Positions 7,829 through 14,886 of a stretch of 21,523 nt of DNA are shown one piece after another. The translations under genes and the position numbers were made by a program. The notes under the pieces are model-generated. The model was given only the letters and a program-made list of their open reading frames with translations, was not told where the DNA came from and did no database searches. The stretch is from CAZPLZ01 sp964587525 (lineage in GTDB: Bacteria > Oederibacteriota > CAKKQC01). Within the stretch, counting starts at the first letter, position 1. Every line of letters starts with the position of its first letter. The stretch is taken from positions 1 to 21,523 of the forward strand of contig CAZPLZ010000035.1 of assembly GCA_964587525.1 (NCBI GenBank). The letters are read 5' to 3'.

Positions 7829-10230
7829 TGTTACGCGTCCTCTTTGCTGCTGTGCTGCTTGGAGCTGCTGGTGTTGCCCAGGAACCCTGCCCGCCTGAGC
7901 TCGCCTGGTCGGCCACGTACAACAGCCCGGCGAACAGCCGGGATGGCGCCAGCGCGATGGCGGTGGACGCGAAAGGCAACGTGATCGTGGCGGGGCATGA
8001 GGACCGGTTTGACCTCGGCCAGGGTCACAACTGGCTGGTTCGCAAGTATACCGGCAAGGGTCGACTGCTGTGGAGCAAGAGTTACAACAGCCCGGCGGAC
8101 CGCTGGGACGGCGCCAATGGGGTGGCGGTGGACGCGCGCGGGAATGTGGTGGTGGTGGGGCGGGAGGATCAGTTTGGTCTCGGTCAGGGGTTCAACTGGC
8201 TGATCAAGAAGTATACAAGTGCGGGGGAGCTGCGGTGGAGCAAGAGTTATAACAGTCCGGCGAACCGCTGGGATGGGGCCAGTGCGGCGGCGATCGATGC
8301 AAGTGGAAATGTGATCGTGGCGGGGCGTGAGGACCGGCCTGACCTTGGTCAGGGGTTCAACTGGTTGATCAGGAAGTATACAAGTGCGGGGGAGCTGCTG
8401 TGGAGCAAGAGTTATAACAGTCCGGCGAACCGCAATGATTGGGTCAATGCGGTGGCGGTGGACGCGAGTGGAAATCTGGTTGTGGTGGGGCGTGAGCAGC
8501 GGTCTGATCTCAACGAGGGTTTCAACTGGCTCGTCCGTAAATATACAAGTGCGGGGGAGCTGCTGTGGAGCCAGAGTCATAACAGCCCGGCCAATGGCAA
8601 TGATTGGGCCAATGCGGTGGCGGTGGATGCGAGCGCCAACGTGGTGGTGGCGGGGCGTGAGGATCGGCCTGACCTCGCCCAGGGGCCCAACTGGCTGATC
8701 CGCAAGTACACGAGCGAGGGAGAGCTGGTGTGGAGCCAGAGCTACGACAGCCCGGCGAACCGCTGGGATGGGGCCAGTGCGGTGGCGGTGGATCCGCGCG
8801 GGAATGTCGTGGTGGCGGGGCGTGAGGAGCGGGCTGATCTCAAGCAGGGCTTCAACTGGCTGATCCGCAAGTACACAAGGAAGGGGAAGTTGCTGTGGAC
8901 GAAGAGCTATAACAACCCAGCGGATGGCAATGATTGGGCCAACGCGGTGGCGGTGGATGCGAGCGCCAACGTGGTGGTGGCGGGGCGTGAGGATCGGCCT
9001 GACCTTGGCCAGAGCGACAACTGGCTGATCCGCAAATATGACAGGACGGGGAGACTCCTGTGGAGCAAGAGCTACAACAGCCCGGCGAACCGCTGGGGTG
9101 GGGCCCATGCGGTCAATGTGGATGGGAGCGGGAACGTGGTGGTGGCTGGGCATGCGGACCGGTCTGATCTCAAGCAGGGCTTCAACTGGCTGATCCGCAA
9201 ATATGACAGGACGGGGAGACTCCTGTGGAGCAAGAGCTACAACAGCCCGGCGAACCGCAATGATTGGGCCAGGGCGCTGGCGGTGGATGCGAGCGGGAAC
9301 GTGATCGTGGTGGGGCGTGCGGACCGGGCTGATCTTGGCCAGGGTTTCAACTGGCTGATCCGCAAGTACACGAGGAAGGGGAGGTTGCTGTGGACCAAGA
9401 GCTACAACAGCCCGGCGAACCGCTGGGACGGCGCCAGTGCGGTGGCGGTGGATGCGAGCGGGAACGTGATCGTGGCGGGGCGTGAGGACCGGTCTGACCT
9501 CGGCGAGGGCCACAACTGGCGGATCCGCAAGTACACCGGTGCGGGGAAGCTGCTGTGGAGCAAGAGCTATAACGGTCCGGCGGACGGCTGGGATGGGGCC
9601 AGCGCGGTGGCGGTCGATGTGAATGGGAACGTGATCGTGGCGGGCCATGAGGATCAGTATGATCTCGGCCAGGGTTTCAACTGGCTGATTCGCAAGTATA
9701 CAAGCAAGGGGACGTTGCTGTGGAGTAAGAGCTACAACAGCCCGGCGAACCGCAAGGATGAGGCCACGGCGGTGGCGATCGATGCGATCGGGGATGTGAT
9801 TGTGGCGGGCCATGAAGATCGGTTTGATCTCGGGCAGAGCTTCAACTGGCTGATCCGCAAGTATACGAGTTCGGGGGAGTTGCTGTGGAGCAGGCGCTAC
9901 AACAATCCATCGAATGGGGACGATTGGGCCAGTGCGGTGGTGATCGATGCGATTGGCAATGTGATTGTCGCGGGGCGTGAGGACCGGTTCGATCTTGGCC
10001 AGGGTCCTAACTGGCTGATCCGCAAGTATACAAGCAAGGGGACGTTGCTGTGGAGCAAGAGCTATAACAGCCCGGCGAATAGCTGGGATAGCGCCAATGC
10101 GGTGGCGGTGGACGTGAGCGGGAACGCGGTCGTGGCGGGGAGCGAGTTTCGGCCTGATCTTGGCCAGGGTCACAACTGGCTGGTTCAGAAGTACACAAGC
10201 GCGGGAACCGCATCGAGCCCATGTTTGTAA
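7828..10230 (+). CDS. Exported protein of 14 tandem SBBP-like beta-propeller repeats
   Basis: The protein has 800 residues. A signal peptide (MLRVLFAAVLLGAAGVA) is followed by QEPCPPELA, then fourteen gap-free repeats of exactly 55 residues and a short tail ending SSPCL. A typical unit reads WSKSYNSPANRWDGASA, VAVDASGNVIVAG, REDRxDLGQG, FNWLIRKYTSAGELL. The VDxxGNVxVAG core resembles the SBBP/beta-propeller repeat family. Fourteen units could build two seven-bladed propellers or one larger ring; this is inference. There are only two cysteines in the mature protein, one just before repeat 1 and one at the third-last... near-terminal position after repeat 14, suggesting a disulfide joining the ends. 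The start overlaps the gcvPB stop by one base and the end overlaps panB by 10 bases. I see no catalytic motif, and the function is unknown. The ATG at 7828 is chosen over the adjacent TTG because it directly begins the signal peptide. Confidence 0.85.
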   Translation: MLRVLFAAVLLGAAGVAQEPCPPELAWSATYNSPANSRDGASAMAVDAKGNVIVAGHEDRFDLGQGHNWLVRKYTGKGRLLWSKSYNSPADRWDGANGVAVDARGNVVVVGREDQFGLGQGFNWLIKKYTSAGELRWSKSYNSPANRWDGASAAAIDASGNVIVAGREDRPDLGQGFNWLIRKYTSAGELLWSKSYNSPANRNDWVNAVAVDASGNLVVVGREQRSDLNEGFNWLVRKYTSAGELLWSQSHNSPANGNDWANAVAVDASANVVVAGREDRPDLAQGPNWLIRKYTSEGELVWSQSYDSPANRWDGASAVAVDPRGNVVVAGREERADLKQGFNWLIRKYTRKGKLLWTKSYNNPADGNDWANAVAVDASANVVVAGREDRPDLGQSDNWLIRKYDRTGRLLWSKSYNSPANRWGGAHAVNVDGSGNVVVAGHADRSDLKQGFNWLIRKYDRTGRLLWSKSYNSPANRNDWARALAVDASGNVIVVGRADRADLGQGFNWLIRKYTRKGRLLWTKSYNSPANRWDGASAVAVDASGNVIVAGREDRSDLGEGHNWRIRKYTGAGKLLWSKSYNGPADGWDGASAVAVDVNGNVIVAGHEDQYDLGQGFNWLIRKYTSKGTLLWSKSYNSPANRKDEATAVAIDAIGDVIVAGHEDRFDLGQSFNWLIRKYTSSGELLWSRRYNNPSNGDDWASAVVIDAIGNVIVAGREDRFDLGQGPNWLIRKYTSKGTLLWSKSYNSPANSWDSANAVAVDVSGNAVVAGSEFRPDLGQGHNWLVQKYTSAGTASSPCL
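7906..10215 (+). repeat. Fourteen tandem 165-bp coding repeats
   Basis: The repeat unit is 165 bp (55 codons) with no length variation over 14 copies, each beginning at a TGG tryptophan codon. Some neighbours are nearly identical in DNA. A 76-base perfect match links 9018-9093 and 9183-9258, one unit apart. A 62-base perfect match links 8614-8675 and 8944-9005, two units apart. Repeats vary mainly at the 'RWDGAS' versus 'GNDWAN/RNDW' positions and in the last few residues. The pattern indicates recent unequal crossing-over or gene conversion. Confidence 0.9.
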
Positions 10231-11072
10231 AAATAACCATTCCGGCTATCCGAGCGCGCAAGGGAGCGGAGAAGCTGGTGAGCGTGACGGCGTATGATGC
10301 TCCCACCGGTGCCCTGCTCGACGAAGCCGGGGTGGACATCATCCTGGTCGGTGATTCCCTTGGGAATGTGATTCTGGGGTATGACTCGACGCTGCCGGTC
10401 ACCATGAAGGAGATGCGGCACCACCTGCGCGCCGTGTGCCGTGGGGTGAAGCGCGCCATGGTGGTGGCGGACATGCCCTTTCTGTCCTATCAGGCTGGTT
10501 CCGAGGAGGCCATTCGGAATGCTGGCCGGTTTCTCAAGGAGGGGGCTGATGCGGTCAAGCTGGAAGGCGGGCAGGAAATCCTTGGCACGGTTGAGGCATT
10601 GCTGGCGTGTGGAATTCCGGTCATGGGACATGTGGGCTTGACCCCGCAGCGGATTCGCGAGTACGGCGGGCATCCTATCCAGGGCAAGGATACGGCTTCC
10701 GCTTACCGGATCTGGCGAGCGGCCAAGGCCTTGGACCGGCTGGGGGTGTTTGCCTTGGTTCTGGAGTCGGTCCCATCGGCTCTGGCAAAACTCATTACTG
10801 CCGCGTGCGGCTGTCCGACCGTTGGGATCGGCGCCGGCCCGGACTGTGATGGGCAGATCGTGGTGTTTCACGATCTCGTGGGTCTAACCCCCGCCCCTCC
10901 CCGGTTCGCCAAGCCGTTTGCGAACGGCCGGGAAGTCTTTACCCAGGCGGTGAAGGCGTTCTCACAGAGTGTCAAGCGTGGGAGCTTTCCTGAACCCGGA
11001 GCCGGCCCGGATTTGGCCTCCACCGACCTTCAGGAGCTTGAACGGATGATCGGTTCCCTTCCTGAGAAATGA
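10221..11072 (+). CDS. panB: 3-methyl-2-oxobutanoate hydroxymethyltransferase (ketopantoate synthesis)
   Basis: Uses 5,10-methylene-THF to hydroxymethylate 2-oxoisovalerate, the first step of pantothenate/CoA synthesis. It has 283 residues. The (beta/alpha)8 barrel motifs are visible: VSVTAYDAPTGALLDEAG, VGDSLGNVILGYDSTLPVT with metal ligand D45, MVVADMPFLSY with D84, AVKLEGG, GIPVMGHVGLTPQ, the catalytic glutamate in LESVP (E182), and GIGAGPDCDGQIVVFHDLVGL. The ATG lies inside the last codons of the repeat-protein gene (10-base overlap), and the stop overlaps glyA by 4 bases (ATGA). PanB is the only pantothenate gene here. Its use of methylene-THF explains its place between glycine cleavage and glyA. 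The C-terminal about 20 residues after KRGSFPEPG look like a loose tail. Confidence 0.95.
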   Translation: MFVKITIPAIRARKGAEKLVSVTAYDAPTGALLDEAGVDIILVGDSLGNVILGYDSTLPVTMKEMRHHLRAVCRGVKRAMVVADMPFLSYQAGSEEAIRNAGRFLKEGADAVKLEGGQEILGTVEALLACGIPVMGHVGLTPQRIREYGGHPIQGKDTASAYRIWRAAKALDRLGVFALVLESVPSALAKLITAACGCPTVGIGAGPDCDGQIVVFHDLVGLTPAPPRFAKPFANGREVFTQAVKAFSQSVKRGSFPEPGAGPDLASTDLQELERMIGSLPEK

Positions 11073-12307
11073 CGACTCCCCAGATCCGGCGTTCAGATCC
11101 GCGTTTGGCTGGGCTCATCCAATCTGAAACGAAGCGGCAGCGCGAGTCACTCATCCTGATCCCGTCTGAGAACTACGCCAGCCGGGCGGTCCTGGAGGCG
11201 GCGGGCACGGTGCTGACCAACAAATACGCGGAGGGTTATCCCGGAAAGCGTTATTACAACGGCACGCGCTTTTGCGATGCCATCGAGCAATTGGCGATTG
11301 ACCGGGCCAAGCAGCTCTTCAGGACGGAGCATGCGAATGTCCAGCCGCACTCGGGTGCCTCGGCCAATTTTTCCGTGTTCTTCGCCTTTCTCAAGCCAGG
11401 GGATACCGTGCTTGGCATGTCGCTGGACTGCGGCGGTCATCTCACCCACGGCCTGAAACTGAATTTTTCCGGCCAGTGGTTCAACGTCGTTTCCTACGGG
11501 GTCAGCCGGGAGACCGGCCGCATTGATTATGCGGAGGTGGAACGGCTGGCTGACCAGCACAAGCCGAAGATGATCATCGCCGGGTTTTCGTCGTACATGT
11601 TCCAGCTTGATTTCGCCCGGTTCGGAGCTATCGCTCAGCGGGTGGGGGCGGTCCTCATGTCTGATGTCGCGCACATCGCCGGGCTGATTGTGGCCAAGCT
11701 GCATCCGGATCCAGTCCCGCATTCGACCGTGGTGACGACGACCACGCACAAGACACTTCGCGGCCCGCGCGGGGGGCTGATCGTATGCGGGAAAGAGCGC
11801 GCCGCTGAGGTTAACCGGGCCGTGCTGCCAGGGACCCAGGGCGGGCCGCTCATGCATATCGTGGCTGCCAAGGCCCAGGCGTTCAAAGAGGCTTTAAGCG
11901 CCGGGTTTCGGCGCTATCAGGCGCAGATTCTCAAGAACGCCAGGGCGATGGCGGAGGTGTTCGTGGCGAGGGGCCTGAAGGTCGTAGGAGGTGGGACCGA
12001 GAATCACCTCCTGGTTCTGGACGTGTCCGCGCAGGGGCTGACGGGCAAGGAAGCGGCGGATCTGCTGGAGGAGGCGAACATCGTGGTGAACAAGAATGTC
12101 ATCCCGTTTGACCCCAAGCCGCCGCTGGTGACGAGCGGCATCCGGCTGGGCTCGCCGGCCATCACCACCCGTGGGCTGAAGGAGGCTCAGGTGAAGCAGG
12201 TTGCAGAGTGGGTGGCCGAAATCCTGAAGCGGCCGGGCGAACCCAGGCTGCGGCGGGCCATTTGCAGCCAGGTCATCAAACTCACCAAAAAATTCCCCAT
12301 CTACTGA
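11069..12307 (+). CDS. glyA: Serine hydroxymethyltransferase
   Basis: PLP enzyme interconverting serine + THF and glycine + 5,10-methylene-THF. It has 412 residues, the usual bacterial length. Motifs seen are LILIPSENYASRAVLEA, LTNKYAEGYPGKRYYNG, NVQPHSGASANFSVF, GGHLTHG, MSDVAHIAGLIVAK, and the PLP site TTTTHKTLRGPRGG with K228 as the Schiff-base lysine. The C-terminal TSGIRLGSPAITTRG is standard. It overlaps panB by 4 bases. With GcvTHP upstream it closes the serine-glycine-C1 loop. The gene is followed by a 62-base gap holding a long hairpin before folC. Confidence 0.97.
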   Translation: MTTPQIRRSDPRLAGLIQSETKRQRESLILIPSENYASRAVLEAAGTVLTNKYAEGYPGKRYYNGTRFCDAIEQLAIDRAKQLFRTEHANVQPHSGASANFSVFFAFLKPGDTVLGMSLDCGGHLTHGLKLNFSGQWFNVVSYGVSRETGRIDYAEVERLADQHKPKMIIAGFSSYMFQLDFARFGAIAQRVGAVLMSDVAHIAGLIVAKLHPDPVPHSTVVTTTTHKTLRGPRGGLIVCGKERAAEVNRAVLPGTQGGPLMHIVAAKAQAFKEALSAGFRRYQAQILKNARAMAEVFVARGLKVVGGGTENHLLVLDVSAQGLTGKEAADLLEEANIVVNKNVIPFDPKPPLVTSGIRLGSPAITTRGLKEAQVKQVAEWVAEILKRPGEPRLRRAICSQVIKLTKKFPIY

Positions 12308-12308
12308 T

Positions 12309-12363
12309 CCCCTTCTCTCTTTCCCTCTCCCCCCTTTGGGGGGAGAGGGGAGGGTGAGGGGGG
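12309..12363. repeat. Long pyrimidine/purine hairpin between glyA and folC
   Basis: The core is a perfect 12-bp inverted repeat (CCCTCTCCCCCC at 12323-12334, loop TTT, GGGGGGAGAGGG at 12338-12349). The arms extend to 26 nt each (12309-12334 and 12338-12363). In the extension most remaining positions pair as G-U or Watson-Crick, with two mismatches. There is no trailing U-tract, so a simple intrinsic terminator is unlikely. The G-rich right arm contains the folC Shine-Dalgarno. The sequence resembles the dispersed CCCTCTCCCC...GGGGAGAGGG palindromes seen between genes in many GC-rich bacteria. Confidence 0.75.
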
Positions 12364-12364
12364 A
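12358..12364 (+). promoter_or_regulatory. folC ribosome-binding site within the hairpin arm
   Basis: GGGGGGA lies 5 bases before the folC ATG at 12370. It is one of few strong Shine-Dalgarno-like sites in the window. It lies in the 3' arm of the 12309-12363 hairpin, so folding would hide it. Confidence 0.5.
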
Positions 12365-12369
12365 TAGCT

Positions 12370-13686
12370 ATGAACTATTCCGAAGCTGTTGCCTTTCTAA
12401 ACTGCTTGACGGACTACGAGCGGGCGTCTGATTACCGTTACGATTCCAAGCATTTTGGTTTAGAGCGCGTCGCCAAGCTGCTTTCAGCGGTCGGAGATCC
12501 TCACCACGCCTTAACGTGCGTCATCATCGCCGGCACCAACGGGAAAGGCTCCACGGCCGCCATCCTAACTTCGATCCTTAAGGCCAGCGGCCACACGGTT
12601 GGTCTGTATACGTCGCCGCACCTTGTGGAGTACCGGGAGCGGCTGCGGATCGGTCTAGAGCCTGTCAGCGAAGAGGAGTTTGCACACCTGGCAGAGCGGC
12701 TGGTCGAGCCGATGGATCGTCTGCGAACCAAGGGTGGTTCCCTTCAGCCCACCACCTTTGAAGTCCTGACCGCCATGGCGCTGTTAGGCTTTGCTGCGCG
12801 CGGGGTGAGCATGGCTGTTCTGGAGGTGGGGCTGGGGGGCAGGCTGGACGCGGTCAATATCGTGAATCCGGTGGCGGTGTGCGTAACCCCGATCTCTCTG
12901 GACCACACTGACCAGCTTGGCGCTACCGTCGAGGCTGTCGCGAAGGAAAAAGCTGGTGTCATCAAGTCGGCGGTGCCGGTGACCTCCGGCGCGCAGCCTC
13001 CTGCTGCGCTGGCGGTGATCCAGGAGGCCTGCCATAAGGTGAAGGCGCCGCTTAAGGTCGTGGAGCGGGAGCTGCTCGCCAAAGGGATCACGTGCGGCCA
13101 GGGAGGTTCGTCGTTCACCGCCCTGACCCCGCGGGGGCGTTTCGAGTCTTTATATTTAAACCTGCTCGGCCAGTATCAGGTTGGCAACGCGCTGACCGCG
13201 CTTGGGTGCGCGCTGGCGCTGCCGGTCCTCGTACCGGAGGATGGGATCCGGCGCGGCCTGCGCGAGGCCGTGTGGCCTGGCCGATTGCAGCTCTGGCAGC
13301 GCACCCCAAGGGTACTGCTGGACGGCGCACACAACGCTGAGTCTGCGGCTCACCTGGTTCAAACGTGTGACACGCTGTTTGCCCCTGACCGTCTTGCGCT
13401 CATCTTTAGTCAACTCCGCGGGAAGGAACATCAAGCCGTGGCCCGAATCCTGTGTTCTCAAGCTGACGAGGTGTTCATCCCTGAGCTGCGGCATCCGCGA
13501 GCGTTGCCGGCGGAGGAACTTGCGGCGGCCGCCCGGCCCTTTGCAAAAGGGATCGCCGTGTATCCCAGTGTCGCGGAGGCATTGGCTGCGGCTTGCGCTA
13601 AGTACAGCGGCGAGAGGGACTTGATTCTGGTGACGGGATCGCTCGCGCTCGTTGGTGAAGTGATGCGGGATGCCTGTATTTCTTGA
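12370..13686 (+). CDS. folC: Folylpolyglutamate synthase / dihydrofolate synthase
   Basis: ATP-dependent ligase that adds glutamate to dihydropteroate and/or folates, so that folate cofactors are kept in the cell and bound by C1 enzymes. It has 438 residues. Motifs are the N-terminal DYERASDYRYDSKHFGLERV, the P-loop AGTNGKGSTAAILTSIL (G55-S61), GLYTSPHLVEYRERLRI, TTFEVLTAMALLGFA, EVGLGGRLDAVNIV, the ISLDHTDQLG and EKAGVIKS segments, and the C-terminal Mur-ligase domain with LLDGAHNAESA and LVTGSLALVGEVM. I cannot tell from sequence whether both activities are present. It is separated from glyA by the hairpin and has a strong Shine-Dalgarno, so it may be regulated apart from the genes upstream. 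Confidence 0.93.
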   Translation: MNYSEAVAFLNCLTDYERASDYRYDSKHFGLERVAKLLSAVGDPHHALTCVIIAGTNGKGSTAAILTSILKASGHTVGLYTSPHLVEYRERLRIGLEPVSEEEFAHLAERLVEPMDRLRTKGGSLQPTTFEVLTAMALLGFAARGVSMAVLEVGLGGRLDAVNIVNPVAVCVTPISLDHTDQLGATVEAVAKEKAGVIKSAVPVTSGAQPPAALAVIQEACHKVKAPLKVVERELLAKGITCGQGGSSFTALTPRGRFESLYLNLLGQYQVGNALTALGCALALPVLVPEDGIRRGLREAVWPGRLQLWQRTPRVLLDGAHNAESAAHLVQTCDTLFAPDRLALIFSQLRGKEHQAVARILCSQADEVFIPELRHPRALPAEELAAAARPFAKGIAVYPSVAEALAAACAKYSGERDLILVTGSLALVGEVMRDACIS

Positions 13687-13713
13687 ATTTTTTGTGATAG
13701 CCTGATCAGCGGT

Positions 13714-14886
13714 ATGGTGCCGAAAAAATTGCGCATCATGGCGCCTGGGCCGGTGGAATCACCTCCAGAGGTGCAGGTGGCCGGCGCACAACCAGTCATT
13801 CACCACCGCACGAAAGAATTCCGCTCCGTGATGCAAGAATCGCTGGCGGCCCTTAAGCGTCTTGTGGGAACGACAAATCCGGTTCTACCCTTTGCATCCT
13901 CGGGAACGGGCGCGATGGAAGCGTGCGTGGCCAATCTCTTCTCGCCTGGGGACGAAGTGCTGGTCACGGTGTGCGGGAACTTCAGCGAGCGGTGGGCGGA
14001 CATCTGCGAAGCGTATGGCCTTGCGGCCCACAGGCTTTTGTCCGCCTGGGGCGATCCCGTGGATCTCAAAGAGCTGGAAGCAAAATTGAAGCGGCATGAT
14101 CATTACGCCGGCATCTTGACCATCTTCAGTGAAACGTCCACCGGTGTTGAAAACGACATCGAGGCCATTGGCAAACTGGTGCGCAAGACCTCCTCGCTGC
14201 TGGTGGTGGATGGGATCAGCGGTGTGGGCGCCCTGCCTTTCCGGATGGACGCCTGGGGTGTGGACGCGGTGGCAGTCGGATCCCAGAAGGGACTCATGAT
14301 CCCGCCCGGCTTGGCCTTTGTGGCGCTCTCCGCCAGGGCGCGGCGGAAGCTCTCCGGTAACCGGAATCCCAAGTTTTATTTTTCCTTTGAAAAGGCGCTT
14401 CACGCACTGGAAACTGACTCGCTGCCGGACACCCCGTTCACCCCTGCGGTGTCCCTGGTGCTTCAGTTACGGGAGTCGCTGAAGGCTATTGAGCGCGAGG
14501 GGTTGTCCAACGCCTGGGGCCGGACCGCCCGGTTGGGCGAGGCGACCCGGGCCGCCATCCGGGCGCTGGGACTGAAGTTGCTGCCGTCCAAGAATTTCAG
14601 TAACGTCGTGACGGCGGTGGATTGTGCGAAGGGTCCTGACCCAGGCCAGGTGGTCAAGCGGCTGCGGGATACCTACGGCATCTCGATTGCCGGTGGGCAG
14701 GGGAAACTGAAGGGGAAGATCTTTCGCATCGGTCATGTGGGGCATGTGGATGAGCTGGACGTGCTCGCCACGATCGGGGCACTCGAGATGGTTCTGCACG
14801 AGATGGGCGTTAAGGTGAAACTGGGCGCGGGCGTGGCCGCGGCGCAAGAGGTGTTTTTGAAAGCGAAGAGCGGTAGCCATGCCTGA
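13714..14886 (+). CDS. Class V aminotransferase (serine-glyoxylate / phosphoserine-type)
   Basis: PLP enzyme of the alanine/serine-glyoxylate aminotransferase family. It has 390 residues from ATG 13714. The N-terminal LRIMAPGPVESPPEV, HHRTKEFRSVMQESLAALKR, FASSGTGAMEACVANLFSPGD, ETSTGVEND and VDGISGVGALPFRMD are typical, and the PLP lysine is K192 in VGSQKGLMIPPGLAF. The stop overlaps serA by 8 bases. Members of this family stand in for SerC: MJ0959 of Methanocaldococcus transaminates phosphohydroxypyruvate. With serA directly downstream and no serC visible, the likely reaction here is 3-phosphohydroxypyruvate + glutamate to phosphoserine. Use of glyoxylate or pyruvate cannot be ruled out. 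No Shine-Dalgarno is visible; a weak TAGCCT -10-like word ends 10 bases before the start. Confidence 0.88.
   Translation: MVPKKLRIMAPGPVESPPEVQVAGAQPVIHHRTKEFRSVMQESLAALKRLVGTTNPVLPFASSGTGAMEACVANLFSPGDEVLVTVCGNFSERWADICEAYGLAAHRLLSAWGDPVDLKELEAKLKRHDHYAGILTIFSETSTGVENDIEAIGKLVRKTSSLLVVDGISGVGALPFRMDAWGVDAVAVGSQKGLMIPPGLAFVALSARARRKLSGNRNPKFYFSFEKALHALETDSLPDTPFTPAVSLVLQLRESLKAIEREGLSNAWGRTARLGEATRAAIRALGLKLLPSKNFSNVVTAVDCAKGPDPGQVVKRLRDTYGISIAGGQGKLKGKIFRIGHVGHVDELDVLATIGALEMVLHEMGVKVKLGAGVAAAQEVFLKAKSGSHA

Noticed and set aside
7831..10173. Minus-strand open frame of about 780 codons opposite the repeat protein
   Set aside because: It is the mirror of the 165-bp array: a unit without stops in one antisense frame stays open when repeated. 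It has no signal, no RBS, and a composition rich in Arg/His/Pro/Ala typical of antisense frames of GC-rich genes.
7906..10215. Regular 165-bp repeats as a CRISPR-like or non-coding satellite array
   Set aside because: The units are continuous coding repeats with no unique spacers, conserved protein pattern and exact codon multiples.
12335..12363. Intrinsic terminator after glyA
   Set aside because: The hairpin is strong but is followed by GATAGCTATG and not by a T-run, so a classical Rho-independent terminator is not supported.
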